Notes under the pieces: model-generated
What the model was told of the DNA's origin: nothing
The model's input: only the letters and a program-made list of their open reading frames with translations
Database searches by the model: none
Shown here: positions 23,294 through 35,979 of the stretch, piece after piece
Layout: the number at the start of each line of letters is the position of its first letter
Numbering within the stretch: the first letter of the stretch is position 1
Program-made: the position numbers and the translations under genes
DNA from: Macrotrachela quadricornifera
Lineage: Eukaryota; Rotifera; Eurotatoria; Philodinida; Philodinidae
NCBI GenBank assembly: GCA_022393335.1
Contig: JAJEKB010020143.1
Location: 285,922 to 349,921, forward strand
Reading direction: 5' to 3'
DNA: 64,000 bases

Positions 23294-25431
23294 TTTTTTT
23301 TTACAGAGAATTGATCTAAATGAATTTTAATATAAAATATTAATAAAACAATTATATATATATATTAATTAAGAATATTGCGCAATCATTGCAACATATT
23401 GTAATTAAAAACTAATTTATATTTAAAATAAAAAATAATTTTATTATATTAAAATTCGTTTTATTTTAATTAGAGATTTTCGAATAAAAATAAAATGTTA
23501 ATACACTACTCGAAAGTGTATTAAAGTTAATGCATCAATGGAAAGAAAACTCGAGCCACTAGTTAAAATCTCACACTTGTCTCGCATCAAGTCGCTTTAT
23601 ATCGTTGACAGAGAGATATTTTCAGTATGATAAACTATAGAATATAATTAAATAGGGACTGAAATATAAGAATAAAAAATAGTACAAAATTTCACAAATC
23701 TGTAGTTGAAAGAAATACGGTAGAATGATGGATACAATAGACTGATTGTACAATGGAAGATATATATATATATAGTTGTGATGTCGCTCGAAAAAATTAA
23801 TTATCATAAAATAATAGTACACTATTTTTGTTAGATATTCTACAGATTGTAAGTTTTCAAAGCATTGTCGATCCAGTTAATAAAAATAATTTTTTTAGAA
23901 GTCGAAAATACACCGTTTGCTTTTTTTATTCACTACATTATAGAGACTATTCTCAATTTTGATTAGTGAACGCGCACTGACTTAAAACAAAAATTAAATT
24001 GTTCTATTTTTGGTATGTTTGAGGCTTAAGTTGTTATATAAGAATAATCAATCTTAATCATATCAATGTACGCATCATATTTCGTAATAATAAGCTGATT
24101 GGTAGAATTAATTATATGAATTTTGTTTTTTTCGTAAAAATTTGAAATAAAATTAATATTTATAGTAGATATTAAAACAAAAAAATATAATTATTAATTT
24201 GTTTTATTGAGAAATTCATATTAGAAGATAAATTAAAATCCAGACTCTTGGTTTCGCTACTAAGATATTAAGAAATATGTTAGACTTTAAATATATTAAT
24301 TTATAATGTTATTCTATACGTTTAATTATACATATTTATTTGAATAAAAATTGCCTAGTGACTAGTTAAGAAATATATGAAATTTTCATATTGATTGAGT
24401 GTAATTTAATAATTTCTTTTGTTGAGAGAGAAGATTTGTAAGTTTTTATTTTTAAAACCTAAATACGGTACAAAATGTGAACCTCTAAGATACATTTTTT
24501 TTAAAGGTTCAAAATGAAGTAGATATAGCAACCCTGATCCAAAATAAGATATGATACTTTTGTACAACTCGATCCATATCAACAAAACATGATGATTCAG
24601 TTATTCTCATTATTTGATGTCACACCTTTAAGCAGAATTATTTATTTGAAAAAGACTCATAAAACATAGAGCATGGTTCTCAATTTATCATTACATTTGA
24701 CTGTACAAGTATTTCAAGTGAAGTCTATTAAATGGTTTTATGAAAGTGTTAGTGATACAGTGTGTCATCGAGTGAGCCGACGAACGTAGTATATGTTTAG
24801 TATTACTTTAACTAATCTACTATATTTATCCGTAATAGTTGTTGTGATATTTATACCGTTTTCAAAGTTATGATTCATTAATTAAACAAATGCAGTTTCA
24901 GTTTCAGTTTCAATTGTGAGAGATATATTATTAATCTCATTATTTCAGTTCTAAATACACTTCATGTTGTTCACCTTCAGTTGGCTATTTGGTAAACGAC
25001 TTGATTTTTTCGCGTTACACATTGCAGCTGTGCACACATGTATATATGCGTAGTAGAAACAGAAAATGATAAATCAATACGTCATTATTTACTGCATAAC
25101 ATATCAATAGATGACTGTAGAGAAAAAATACAACCGTGGGTGATTACCAAACCTAAACACGCATCTCTTACGTCAAACATCAACGCACAAAAGTAAGCGT
25201 GCATTCAATTTTTTTTCGTAAGAGTATCAGTGGAAAATAAAAATAAGAGGCAACGTTTTTTTTAATCTTTGCATCAAAAACAACCTACTAAAAATATATA
25301 AACAGTTATTTTAATTATACTCACAACGAACTTTTTACCTCATACATTGCCTCTCGTTTAGATCCATTTTTCTGTTATTGAAGCAATATAATTCAATTGT
25401 CATTCAATTATAAAATTGATTTCAAACAATA
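23294..25431. other. AT-rich intergenic DNA
   Basis: About 2.1 kb of very AT-rich sequence with simple TA and TTTCAG runs (a GTTTCA triplet near 24893-24912). No coding exon, RNA gene or element can be supported. The last part holds the promoter of the downstream plus-strand gene; no motif is obvious. Confidence 0.5.
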
Positions 25432-26413
25432 ATGACAGAAGTTGATTTACTTTCGGACAGGGTAAGAATTGTGTGAAAATAAAAAATTATATTGAAAGAT
25501 CAATGAGTTATTTTTTTTTACATAGTTCACGAATAATAAGTTGCAGGTGGTAGCTGCAAAAAATGATACACGAATGCCACTACGAGTTCGAAAAATATTA
25601 CGAAAAGTGGGTGATCGACGTATTCTTAAAATTCAACTTGGTCGAACACCTGTCAAAGATCTTAACAGGAAAATGCTTAACTTTTTAAGTGATTCGAAAT
25701 TTACCGATAAACAACTTGAACTTGGCTATGATGAAATCTATCACAATTATTTACTTATTACTATTATGAATACTATTAAGCCCGATGTACTACACCATAT
25801 ACTCAGAGATCCACCTGAAGATACACATGGTACTACTATTCTTAAGCTTGAGAAAATACATCGTATAGCTCTCAAATATCCTACTATACCCGACGATTTC
25901 GCCGATGTATATGATATTCCACTAACACCAGATAAACCATGGACACTCAATCGATTAATTTCTACAGCATCGAATGTAGATAAAATTTTTTACAAATATG
26001 ATGCTGCGGAAAATGATACGTGTCAAACATTTGTTGAGAACATTATCGAAATCAATGATTTGACGAAGAATATTGTTGATCAAGCAACATTAGATGCCCT
26101 CAAACCAATTGATTCTAAAGCATTGATGTCTACGCTAGGTAGTCGATCTGGTATTGTTAAATTGGTGACTGATGTGGGTGCTAAATTAGATAGCTTAGTA
26201 TTTGATCACAGGATCAAATGGAAAAAATGTCACCCAAAAGAATTTGTTTCATTACGTAATAACGACGTTATATGTGATGCAATTTTTGAGCTTGAAAAAC
26301 ATGGTAAGAATCGATAAAGTAATAACTTAATTACTTATATGTTATTATTATTTGTAGCACGTGGAATTGTTCACTCATCGCTCTCGGTGTCATCATCTGA
26401 AGCATCTCAGTGA
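25432..26413 (+). CDS. Intact three-exon gene, unknown function (CQ-x-FV motif)
   Basis: Exons 25432-25461, 25526-26303 and 26358-26413 total 864 nt and encode 287 residues. Introns of 64 and 54 nt have clear GTAAG donors and T-rich acceptors, and the last exon ends in TGA. An alternative acceptor at 25541-25546 would remove seven residues in frame. The protein is hydrophilic, with no signal peptide or membrane segment. It starts with a basic region (RVRKILRKVGDRRI) and has a mixed alpha/beta middle. At about residues 170-185, KYDAAENDTCQTFVENIIE resembles the N-x-CQ-x-FV motif seen around the active Cys of several papain-like/NlpC-type eukaryotic and viral proteins. That resemblance is weak evidence, because I cannot locate a paired His. 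The C-terminal tail is Ser-rich. Function is unassigned. Confidence 0.75.
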
Positions 26414-28138
26414 CCACATTTTAAGGAAACAAACCTGTATCTGTTGTAATTTTAGAAAATGTACTATAAATCATTTTACAATAAATGTTTTGAAACTTTC
26501 TGTCTTACTTACAACTAACACTCGTCGTCATGATTCGCTTAACCCTCGACTAAATTAAGTCTCATTCTCACCCCTCACCCGGACGAAAGTTCATTATATG
26601 TGGTCAAAACAATAAGATTTTAACTACTATCGAAAAAAGTTTTTGAAAGTCACTGTTTCTTCAAAAGACTTTTGCAGAGAGGTTCTTAAAGTATCCCTAT
26701 TGTGTCACAAAAATATAATGTCATCATGGTAAACCTTCAGACTGTCGACTTTCCATTAGTATGGTATTAATTAATAGTAATTGTAATCCTTTTATATTAA
26801 AATTACAGTTAAATTACTATTGACATAATACTAATAATTCTCATCATTATATTAATCTTTGCTAGATAAATCAGTTCCTATTTTTTCAAATTTCTTTGGG
26901 TTAGAAAGGTGTAGTTTTAATAAATTGTTCACCGAAAATTGACACTGGCATTAACTCAAACACAAATCAATGAGTTACGCCATTGTGGTATATAGAAAGA
27001 TTCATTTGAAAACACTGACAAAACAAATTTCTTTTCTATACGACAACATAATATTCAATTTTTCTTTATTAGAAATATTAAAATCAACTATAGCACTTTG
27101 CTGTCAAATTCTAGATGAAAACTTCATTTATTTTTATTTTTGATGATTTTTGCTCTTTAGCATTTTCTATTAATAATAGAAGATAGTTATTATAATTACT
27201 TAATTTTCAATCAATTAATTTCTTTTATCAGATAGAGTTTAACTTTTATTAGACATTCTTTTCAAATAAAACAAGTTTTAATAAACGTTCTCATCTGCGC
27301 GAAAGACTGATGAACACAATATCAAAAATAAAATGCAATTAATGATAAAAAGCATAAATATGGCTAGAGTGTAAAATGATTGTGCCACCTGTATTTCTTA
27401 AATCGTTAATGTATATAAGAATATCGTTACAATAGGAAAACAGCTTTGCTAAATCTGAAGTTAACGATGACGTGAGTACAAACTAGAGTTTTTCAAAAAT
27501 CTGTGAATTGCTTGAAGTATGTTCATCGAGTTTTAAATATCGACCCAATTTATTAACGGGCTAAACTTTTGCAATTTCTGTTAAATTTAAATTTCTGGAA
27601 AAATCATTTCGGACTCTACAGTGTAGCAGATATAAATAAATATTTCTATTATGTATAAACGTCTCTTATCTTATATCCGAGTTTGGTTGTAAAATAACAA
27701 AAAAAACAGTGCAAGAGAAGCGATTAAAGAAACAACCTTTTTAATGGTAGTTAACTCTAGATGATCGATTAGCAGTTATTTAGAGAATGGGACATCACAC
27801 ATCTTTAGAAAATATCAGATCGGTGATCAATATTGAACGATCAGAAAAATCCCATCAGATGTAATACATATGAAAATATATCACGTAGAAAAAGAAAGTC
27901 CTTGTCAACGAGAAAAAAAATGAAACATGTCATATGAAAGAAAAGAAAAAGTCCAAACATATATGAATCAATAAAAGCACGAAAGAAACAAAGAAAGATA
28001 CCATATTTTATACATGTAATGAATACAGCGAACCAATATCTTCTCTGTTTCCTTATAAACTTCTCATCCTGAATTTGACGTCAAAAAACTATAAATATCA
28101 TTGATCGATTCTTTACTAATCATAGGCGGCGGAGCGTG
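26414..28138. other. AT-rich intergenic DNA
   Basis: About 1.7 kb without a supported gene or repeat. The short frames just after 26358 overlap the last exon of the preceding gene in another frame. Confidence 0.5.
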
Positions 28139-28140
28139 TA

Positions 28141-29051
28141 CAGCCCTCGCAAAAAATTCTGGAACAATCAAAGATGACGTCCCAAATTGCAATACGTCAT
28201 TGAAATGAAATTTCACATATATGGTGAATATGAGTGCTAGCCTAGCTTTCATATTGCAACATACGTACGCCAAACTTTTGTTTTTAATATTAGAGAACGA
28301 ACAAAACAAAACTTTCCCAGCAGCAAAAAGTTCTGAGACACGACCACTGCTAAAAGGTATTTATCTTGTATTTTAGTCAATGTAAGAGATTTAAGGCTGA
28401 AGTTTTGTACATATCCACTGCATGGCTTGTGCAGATCAGCGCCACTAACGTGACTTATATAGGTTGAGTTAGAAAGGAGTTATACTGAGCAGCACCTTAT
28501 GATCTTGGGTGTCTTATAAATCGTGAACGAAACATCACCACGTGCAGAGGAACTAATACCTATATAGCTCTCGTATTCACCTACCTACAGTACAAATTTT
28601 ATTAATATTCACTTGAATGTTGGAAAATTCGGAATATGTTGTCGCTAAGATTGGGCATCAGCGAAATCGCTTTCCTGGTTGAAACGCAGAGATATTGTAA
28701 TAGATCGACCTGAAAGTTTTATAGAATATGACGCAGAACTCGGGCATCAATACTCAATCATTTGGAGAGAAAATGTTTTGGGAGCAAAATAACACGACAC
28801 AGTGTATCGTATTTTAATGAGAAGTATTGTGGGTGTATATTTGATGCATTAAGCTCAGAGCATAATGTGCTGCCGGACAATTCGAGTAATCTTTGTTTTT
28901 TTTTATTACATTCAAAAGCATAGCGTTTGTAATTACAATATGAAAGCTTAACCAATAGCTATATTTACTATACGCGTAAATTTTTCTTTGAATAAAATAC
29001 TGAAATATGGATAGCTATTCTAGATTGTCCCAGAATTTTTTGCGAGGACTG
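28141..29051. mobile_element. Tc1/mariner-type element with paired TIRs (911 bp)
   Basis: The left end CAGCCCTCGCAAAAAATTC and the right end read inward on the minus strand, CAGTCCTCGCAAAAAATTC, match at 18 of 19 positions. The match continues through TGG(A/G)ACAATC, giving TIRs of about 29 bp. Both ends abut TA (28139-28140 and 29052-29053), the Tc1/mariner target duplication. The interior has no recognisable transposase, so it is a non-autonomous or gutted copy. A long minus-strand frame at its left end is simply the TIR read as protein. Confidence 0.8.
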
Positions 29052-29364
29052 TACACTACGTATAAAAACAGGACCATTATATTTAAAGAATATACCAAAC
29101 AAAGTTCTCGTTAAAATTTGTCTTCGTGAACAATAGTCGTTGACGATTCATGTGAAATAAGCTAGCTGGTATCATACGATTTATGACTAACCTGTATAAA
29201 ATAAATCCGTGTTCCACCACTAGTAACGCTAGAATGCAAGTGGCATATTTGAACAAAATTTCATTAAATTTTTAAAAGAAATGAAATATGATGAATTCAT
29301 GCGGTTTCCAAACTACTTAGAAATTTTTCCAAAAAATACTTTAAAAAAATTTTTAACAACTAAT

Positions 29365-29507
29365 TAGAAAGGATCGCACTTGGTATAAATAATCATGGCA
29401 ACTATTCTCAATAATTGATAAAATAAAATTAAAAATATCTCCAAATCTTTATAGTTTTATTTTATGTTGCCAGGACTTTTGGTTAGACCTAAGTGCGATA
29501 GAGCCTG
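29365..29507. repeat. Small foldback element
   Basis: ATCGCACTTGGTATAAATAA on the left and ATCGCACTTAGGTCTAACCA from the right arm on the minus strand form an imperfect inverted repeat. It continues through GGCAAC and an AT-rich core of about 80 bp. The outer flanks do not show a clear target duplication. Confidence 0.5.
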
Positions 29508-29889
29508 TTATATTATAAATAGAGGACCTCACTAATTTATGTACTAATTTTTAACAGGACAAATTACTGTGACGGGGATTTTGAAGAAAACAAGTCTCAA
29601 CACAATTACTTTCAATTCTATCGCTTTTGTCAAAAATAACTTTGTCAGCGCGGCTGCTTCGGGACTAAAATGTGGAACTCACAACCTTCCTTTCGTGTCA
29701 TTACGTTGACAGAAAATATCTTGCAATTCTCAGTGAAAATCTTATGATAACAGCATCATTTAGAACAGTCTAGAATGTTTTCAGCGATATTATTACTAAG
29801 ACGCTTTTGTCGTTGCTAGAAGAGTCTATTTATGGGGTCCTACAGTTTCTTACTACTGTAGAAACGTGCTCAATGACCTTTGTCGTCTG

Positions 29890-30075
29890 TCAATAGCGGT
29901 CTGCTACACTGTCTGTAACCCTCAGCGATGATCTAAGCCTGTTGGTAACGGTCTGTAGAGAGAATGAGGATAGTGGATACAAATTTCTGTCCATAAACAC
30001 TTCAACACTCCCTTCAATTCGTGTTTCACAAAAGAAAGTGACAAGAAAAGACTCTTTGACAAATGGATATTGAAA
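29890..30075 (-). repeat. Dispersed repeat copy 1 (paired with 41950-42110)
   Basis: Read on the minus strand, this stretch carries TGTTGAAGTGTTTA, GTGAAACACGA, CAGAAATTTG and GACAAAGGTCAT-like blocks. The same blocks recur in the same order on the plus strand at 41950-42110. It is therefore an interspersed repeat in opposite orientations. A 71-codon frame through this copy is not conserved as protein at the second copy. Confidence 0.55.
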
Positions 30076-30194
30076 CTCCCTGAACGCTAAAAGATTCAAA
30101 CACAATCATCAGTATCACCAATGGTAGAAAAATAGTCCAAAACAGTTACTTCAGAAACACGTCGACAAGTAAAGGAATACTCATCATAAAGAAT

Positions 30195-31960
30195 ATGCTG
30201 TTATCAAAAGCAACACATCGTAAATTATTTTACTCAACATTTGAAACAAAACCTTCAGCATGTAATACAAATCAGTTATTAGATCGAATTGATCAATCTA
30301 ACTCAAAATTCTTAGATATTATTGTTGATCACGGTGGCGTATTTGAAAGTGAACATTTACATTTAATAAGATGTGCTTTTCCACATGATATTATCTATTC
30401 TATTGATATATTGTATGAAGATCTTGATTCATTGATTTGTAAATTAGATAATGATGAAAGAAAATGGTGTATTATACTTGTATTTAGTTGTACGAATGAA
30501 TTCAATAGATTTCAATTAATTCAATCATTACGTCAAGAAATTGAAAGATCATCATCATTTTGGTATGGAATAAATATATGGAAACTAGAATTTGATCATA
30601 CAATTAATCATTTACAAATTTATGATCCACATTGAGAAGTTCTTGATTTAGGAAAAATTCATTTTATTGATACAATAGATAAATGTGAAATAAAAGCATG
30701 TTCTCTATTTATGGCTTATCAAACTTATAGTGCAACACCAAATGTTGATTTTTGTTAGTATCAAGTGGCTTGATTGATGGTACTCATACAATAATTGATA
30801 TGGATCATGCTCATAAATATTCATTTTCATTTTCTCGACAAGAAATTCCATCTATCATCTTCATTACCAATAACATCTGAACTTCGTTGGCTTAGAAATG
30901 ATATGGTTGCACAATTATTAGATGGAAAATTAAAAACAGCTTACACAAGTAATTCAGATGATTCTATGGTACATCAATTTGGATTAACAATCGATTTCTA
31001 TTCATGTCTACTTTATAAAAGATCTTCTATTAGACACCCTATTGAGTGTATTAATCTAAATTGATTTCTACTTAAAAATAATATGACAAATTTTACTTCA
31101 TCTATTGTTCAACAATGTATTGAACAATATCTTGGTTTTCCATGGAAAAATGAAATTATTAATAAAGATTATCCAAAAAATTTCATCAAAGAATGTCTTT
31201 ATGAAATCTTGGGCACTATTACTAATCTTCATATTCATATTGATTCTGATGATGCAATAAAATATTCACTTCAACTTATTCATCAATTAAAAATTGAAAA
31301 TCTAACTATTGAAATTGAAGTATTTTTTGATGATAAATTAACTAAAAGAATTTATCAATCAGTTATTATTTTAACATTTGAATGTAATCAAAATTATGTT
31401 TTAGTATATGTAGATTTGGATTCTTTTCTTCAATATATTTCAACATGTTAATTATTAGAAGAAATTCAAAAAAAAAATCGAATCATCTGTGAGATTTCAT
31501 TTTTCATTAAGTCATGGACAATCGGTTAAATGCCATCAAAATCTTTCATTTATTTATTTAGCTTCACATTATGATGAAAATTTTGAAAAAATTCGTGAAA
31601 ATATCTTTTCAAAAGGTCTAAAAAATTATCGTTTATTAATGATTGAAAACAATCACAATGTCATAAAAATCAAGCTATTTGATGTTTTAATTTCTCAACA
31701 TCTATTTATAGTTGTGAAATGATTTTCGAAAGTATATGATCAACTTGATCAATGAATTTAGGATCAACATCGTCGAATGTTTACTGAACCATTTCTAACT
31801 TTGTATATAAATATATCAAATTATTTCATTCCAAGATATTCTCGACTTCGAATGGACACAAATGTTATGGGAATTTATAATTTACTTTGTGACAATGTTT
31901 CAATAGTCTTTCAATGGCGAAGTTTCTTTATGTCGGACAATCATCTTTATTTTCAATGAT
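30195..31960 (+). pseudogene. Decayed gene, unknown family
   Basis: A run of coding-like segments in shifting plus-strand frames: 30195-30635 (starting MLLSKATHRKLF), a short block near 30770-30880, 30870-31064 (ELRWLRNDMVAQLLDGKLKT), 31083-31451 (IVQQCIEQYLGFPW), 31489-31722 and 31777-31959. Each block has normal amino-acid composition and the breaks are single stops or small frameshifts, so this looks like one gene of about 550 codons broken at five or more places. It contains acidic/Ile-rich repeats (SIDILYEDLDSLICKLDND) but no domain I can name. No introns are obvious. Confidence 0.55.
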
Positions 31961-32154
31961 TCTGATAGTTTCATTTAGAATATTTTTGTATTTAAATTTG
32001 ATTTTTATACTTGAATTACACATATGATGTATAAGCTTTTCTCTATTCTCTTTTATATAATGCACCTATACTCAATCGATCGAGAGTATACTATCAGAAT
32101 TGTTTTGATTATTTCTGATCAAAAACTCCATGTGAATTTAGGGTGAGGTTGAGT
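31961..32154. other. AT-rich spacer
   Basis: Nothing recognisable between the pseudogene and the ribozyme-like motif. Confidence 0.4.
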
Positions 32155-32212
32155 TTTAGCAAACTACGACGCGTTTCGATCCTGCTATAGGGTCTCATCA
32201 GTTGGTTATGAT
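32155..32212 (-). ncRNA. Hammerhead ribozyme motif
   Basis: On the minus strand the core CTGATGA (32195-32201) is followed by a stem-loop of about 17 nt (GACCCT / AGGATC with one A-C mismatch and a five-base loop), then GAAA (32174-32177), a very short stem III (AC / GT with a two-base loop) and GTC at the expected cleavage position (32168-32170). The flanks ACCAA and TAGTTTG can form an imperfect stem I. Minimal hammerheads with tiny stem III are known in Penelope-like retroelements and retrozymes of animals. No reverse transcriptase is recognisable nearby, so this is probably the end of a degraded element. Confidence 0.6.
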
Positions 32213-33106
32213 CTAAATAATTCGAGGAATTTAATGCTGTTTGTTAGGATGTTTCTTCTATATATATCGAATTCGGTTTGAAATACACAAACGGCGATGC
32301 GCCAGTATCAGTGTAGGATAGCGATATCTCTGTATATTTTGAGTTCAATTCTATTGATAGATGTTTGGCAAGTTTTATCGATCATTTGTACGTCATCTAA
32401 AAGAGCTTGATGTATTAATTTTGGTCGATGTTGGTAAGTCTGTCCGTTCTGTTATAAGCTTTTATGAAATCTGATTGATTGCATACTAACTAATCGATCT
32501 CCGAAACTTTGCTAGTTGAATATGTTGCTATCTATCTCTTTGGATTTTGTTTTATCATAATATTGGTTGATGAGTGTTAGTTTTTGGATTTAAAAATTAG
32601 AAAGTTTTATTTTATCCAGATATAAACAGAAGCAGACTATTAACAATTTTTAGTTGAGTGGCATCTATTTAAACCATTTGATAAAATCTCATCTTTCTAG
32701 AATTTTCTTAAACGAAACACGAACAAATTAGAGACTTCTTTTAGTTGAGTGGCGCCTTGATTATTATTTAGAAAAAATATTCTAGTCATATAGAATCCAT
32801 GAATTGATGAAATCTACAGACAACAAAAGTAATATTGGTTCAACAAGCGAGAGAATATTAAAAATATGCAGAAGTAAGAAAGGAAATTCAAAATATGAAA
32901 AAAAATTGAAATACAACACATATAACGTATCATTTGGGTATGTAACAAGGATTGTTTCGTACATAGTTATTATATGTATTTTTTTCTAAACCTCATTCAT
33001 TAAGAAAACTTTAACTCATGAAAATAAACCTTTTCTAAACACTCCACATGTAATGACTAGACAATATCGGCAAAAACAATATATTTTATTTTCTTTAAAA
33101 TATCAG
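32213..33106. other. Intergenic DNA next to the ribozyme motif
   Basis: No protein-coding element can be supported. The repeated phrase TTTTAGTTGAGTGGC (near 32650 and 32740) is a short direct duplication. It may include remains of the retroelement that carried the ribozyme. Confidence 0.4.
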
Positions 33107-33989
33107 TTAGTTTTTCATTCCAAATGAAATGGAAAATTCTTGATCAGTAATTCTATATTTCATATATTTCGATTTGACACGTCGTGTATCCATTTCAGCA
33201 TTGAAATAATTTTGAAGATATTCTTTAAAATCATCAGAAAATCATTTTTTTCATTGACCAGAAAATCATAGAGGTAACAAACGATCAATATATAATTTCA
33301 GATATAATGACTATAATTTATTCGAGAATACATTCGCAATACGAAACATATCTTCTTGTACTGAAAGATGATTATAAAATTGAGTCGATAAATTAGTTAT
33401 TTGTTTGCTTAATATTTGTACAATTAATTGAGATTTAAAAAGAGAAAGAAGATAACTATATGATAAACGAAGTGAAGTTACTTTTGGCATTTTATTTAAT
33501 AATTATCGAGCAAAAGTTGCTGATGATTTAACTGCATATATGGTAAAATAACTTGTAAAACTCAATGTACTAATTTGAGATAAATTACCAAGAGATTTAT
33601 ATAAATCATCACAGATCACTCTGAAATAAAACATTACTTATTAAATAATTCATTTATTAAACCTACTTTGATTGTGAATCGATTTTCATCAGTATTAAAT
33701 TCATTTATGAATGAATATTAATAGTTTTTACTTTTTGATAAGCATTGTTTCTTCCAATTATTATCAGTGGATCATTATTTAATCTTGGTTGTTTTTGTTG
33801 ATCAGATAATGTTACTGTTAAACTTGTTAGATTTTGATCAATATTAATTTCATGATCAATCATTCTCTTACTAACATATCGTTCTTTTCCATAAAATTTC
33901 AAAGAAGATTTTCCTTTGTAACGAGGTTGTGCATACGTATAAAGTTCAGATAATGGTGGCGTTAATAAAGCATTATAATCCAGAATCAA
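33107..33989 (-). pseudogene. Decayed F-box/LRR-like gene of bdelloid type
   Basis: The minus-strand reading begins in the 33989-33705 frame (residues such as YGKERYVSKRMIDHEINIDQ). It continues through blocks around IYKSLGNLSQISTLSF, KMPKVTSLRLSYSYL and TNLSTQFYNHL and ends at FSDDFKEYL with RRVKSKYMKYRI and FSISFGMKN. The pattern of leucine-spaced segments and the charged C-terminal signature resemble F-box-associated LRR proteins that are abundant in rotifers. At least five stops or frameshifts are present. Three TGA codons in one run fall where Trp would fit (PL-stop-FSGQ-stop-KK-stop-FSDD). The family call is tentative; the pseudogene call is firm. Confidence 0.5.
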
Positions 33990-34224
33990 AGGATCAATGA
34001 ACCAATTTTTATTCAGTTTATAAAATATATATTAACTAGATTAGTTGATGGACATTGGATATTATATCCATGTGAATCTATGCAATGTATGACATAAATC
34101 GAGAATGAAAGAATTTGAGCTTATCAAAAATTTTGATATAAAATTATTATTTCTTTAATTGTTATAAATGAGAAGAAATAAATGAATGTCATATTGATAC
34201 AGAGATAAAATCTAATTCATTCGT

Positions 34225-34520
34225 TACAATGGAAAATGTCAAATGTGTTAAATGTGGAAATAAACTCAAAAGTAAATGAAAATTAGTTAACGAGAGAAAA
34301 TTAAATCCAATTTGTAAATGACATAAATATTCTAAAAGATGATTAATATGTAGATATTGTCATTTATTTCATTATCACTTACTCGAGAGATTTGGATTTG
34401 AAAGTATCGACTACGGCCTGGCACATTGAATATTTCGTTCTTATAATTATAAAGTTAGTGTGTCTCATGAAAATTATTTTAAATTTGCAAAACTTCTAGA
34501 AGAATTTCTTTGCATTCTAT
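34225..34520 (+). pseudogene. Zinc-ribbon-like protein fragment
   Basis: Read forward from the ATG near 34231: VKCVKCGNKL, then LNPICK, LICRYCHLFHYHL and RFGFESIDYG in one frame. The paired CxxC and CxxC...H residues suggest a zinc-binding module. Three TGA codons interrupt it, each where Trp would be plausible. No partner exon is recognised. Family unknown. Confidence 0.4.
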
Positions 34521-35204
34521 TGAATAACTTTTCACAAAAACTATATTCTTCAACCCATTGCTTGTATAATCATCGACATTTATCACAAATAAAGCCTTTA
34601 TTTCGCAATTGAGAAGGATAGACCCAAGCATTGACGAAAATCCGCAGCGAATTCATAGTAACAGAACGTTTATCATTTCTAGTATGTTGTTCCCACAAAA
34701 AATACAATTTCTTTTTGAATCCACATTTCACAAACGATGGAATCAATTTCAAAAATAACGCAAAGATATGTTATATCACGTAAAGAATAGAGTAGATTAT
34801 CACAAGCTTTATATTGACTGAGATTGGTCTATTTATATTCCGAAGCGGTGGATGAACGTATTCATATAGACGAAAGATAAATATCACAAGATAAAGAGAC
34901 AGTGATTACAAAGACCTGGTTAACTTAGTATAAACACACAAAGATATCAAGTACATATAGTGATTACACAAAATCTAGGGATAGATGACGCGCATACTAC
35001 TATTATGATCTGACTAAAGGTGAAGATCATAACAAGATATTTTTTTTAAAATACACTAGAAAACTATTTATTTATGGGAATGGCCATCCTTTAGCACACA
35101 TCCATGTATTCCTTAATACTTTTATCTGTTCTCCGTCACGAATACGCATTAAAACAATGCACTAACAAGACTGAACAATATAGAGGGCACTTATACTGCT
35201 ATCG
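34521..35204. other. Intergenic DNA
   Basis: AT-rich, with no supported gene or repeat. Confidence 0.4.
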
Positions 35205-35560
35205 TATTTCAATTGTCTGCATTATAAACGATCATTGATCATAAGTCATAAAAAAAATATTTTCCAAACTTCAACTTCATAAATAGTTTTGTGATATTAC
35301 AGATACATAGTACTTCGATAATCAATCACTTTCATAGCTTCATCTGTTAAGTACCGTAAAACAAAAAATTTACTCGAACTCTTTAGAACGAAAATAAGAA
35401 TGTTTCAATAATATCAAGATATTCTACATCCATTACACATATTTAATCTTATAATTATCTATGTATCGGTGAAGTTCACGTTATTCTCAAAGCTACGTTA
35501 GGCGGTCCTCGGTATTTTTTAAAATCATAGTAAAGATTATAATGAGAAAGAATGAGAGCG
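35205..35560 (+). repeat. Dispersed repeat A, copy 1
   Basis: About 350 bp that is reverse-complementary to 51055-51420. Shared blocks include TTTCCAAACTTCAA, GTGATTGATTTATCGAAGTA-type sequence and ATATCAAGATATTCTA. The two copies lie 16 kb apart in opposite orientation. It is followed within about 20 bp by repeat B. Confidence 0.65.
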
Positions 35561-35581
35561 GGGTATCTTATAATACCGGAC

Positions 35582-35979
35582 ATCGAATTGAATTACTTCC
35601 TGGAGTCGTATATAAATGATGTATAAAGGCCAATATGGTATTAGGGAAATCTGGAAGGCAAGCATTTGAAAAGGTAATGTTTGGGTATTTTTGAAGAACA
35701 TAATAAGGCCTACTTATGTAGAAAAAATGGTGACGAAGTCTCTTGAAAGAATAGAGATCGAATGTATGCAAGCCAAGTAGTATACTGTATTTTCTGTGTC
35801 TTCCATATTGTGTAGTATTTATATGATTAAATTCAGGAAAATTACTATTATAGAAAAACTATGGTCCAGATAAATATTAGAATCAATTACCTTTGTGATT
35901 ATATTTAATTAGTGTAGGTTTTCTTATGATTCTCAAATAGGGCCTATTTTGCTATAAAATTCACTCCTCTCCTTTTGGC
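35582..35979 (+). repeat. Dispersed repeat B, copy 1
   Basis: About 400 bp matching 51838-52231 in the same orientation. Long shared blocks include GAAAATTACTATTATAG, ACCTTTGTGATTATATTTAA and TCAAATAGGGCCTATTTTGC. Fragments read like protein (GLFLK, ALERIEIDDMQAKYYTVF in copy 2), so it may derive from a coding sequence or mobile element. Confidence 0.7.

Noticed and set aside
28064..28309. 81-codon minus-strand frame
   Set aside because: Covers the TIR of the mariner-type element and has no protein similarity.
34225..34520. TGA read as Trp (alternative genetic code or organelle DNA)
   Set aside because: Three TGAs fit Trp positions, but intact genes in the window use TGG for Trp and end in TGA. 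Decay by mutation explains it better.
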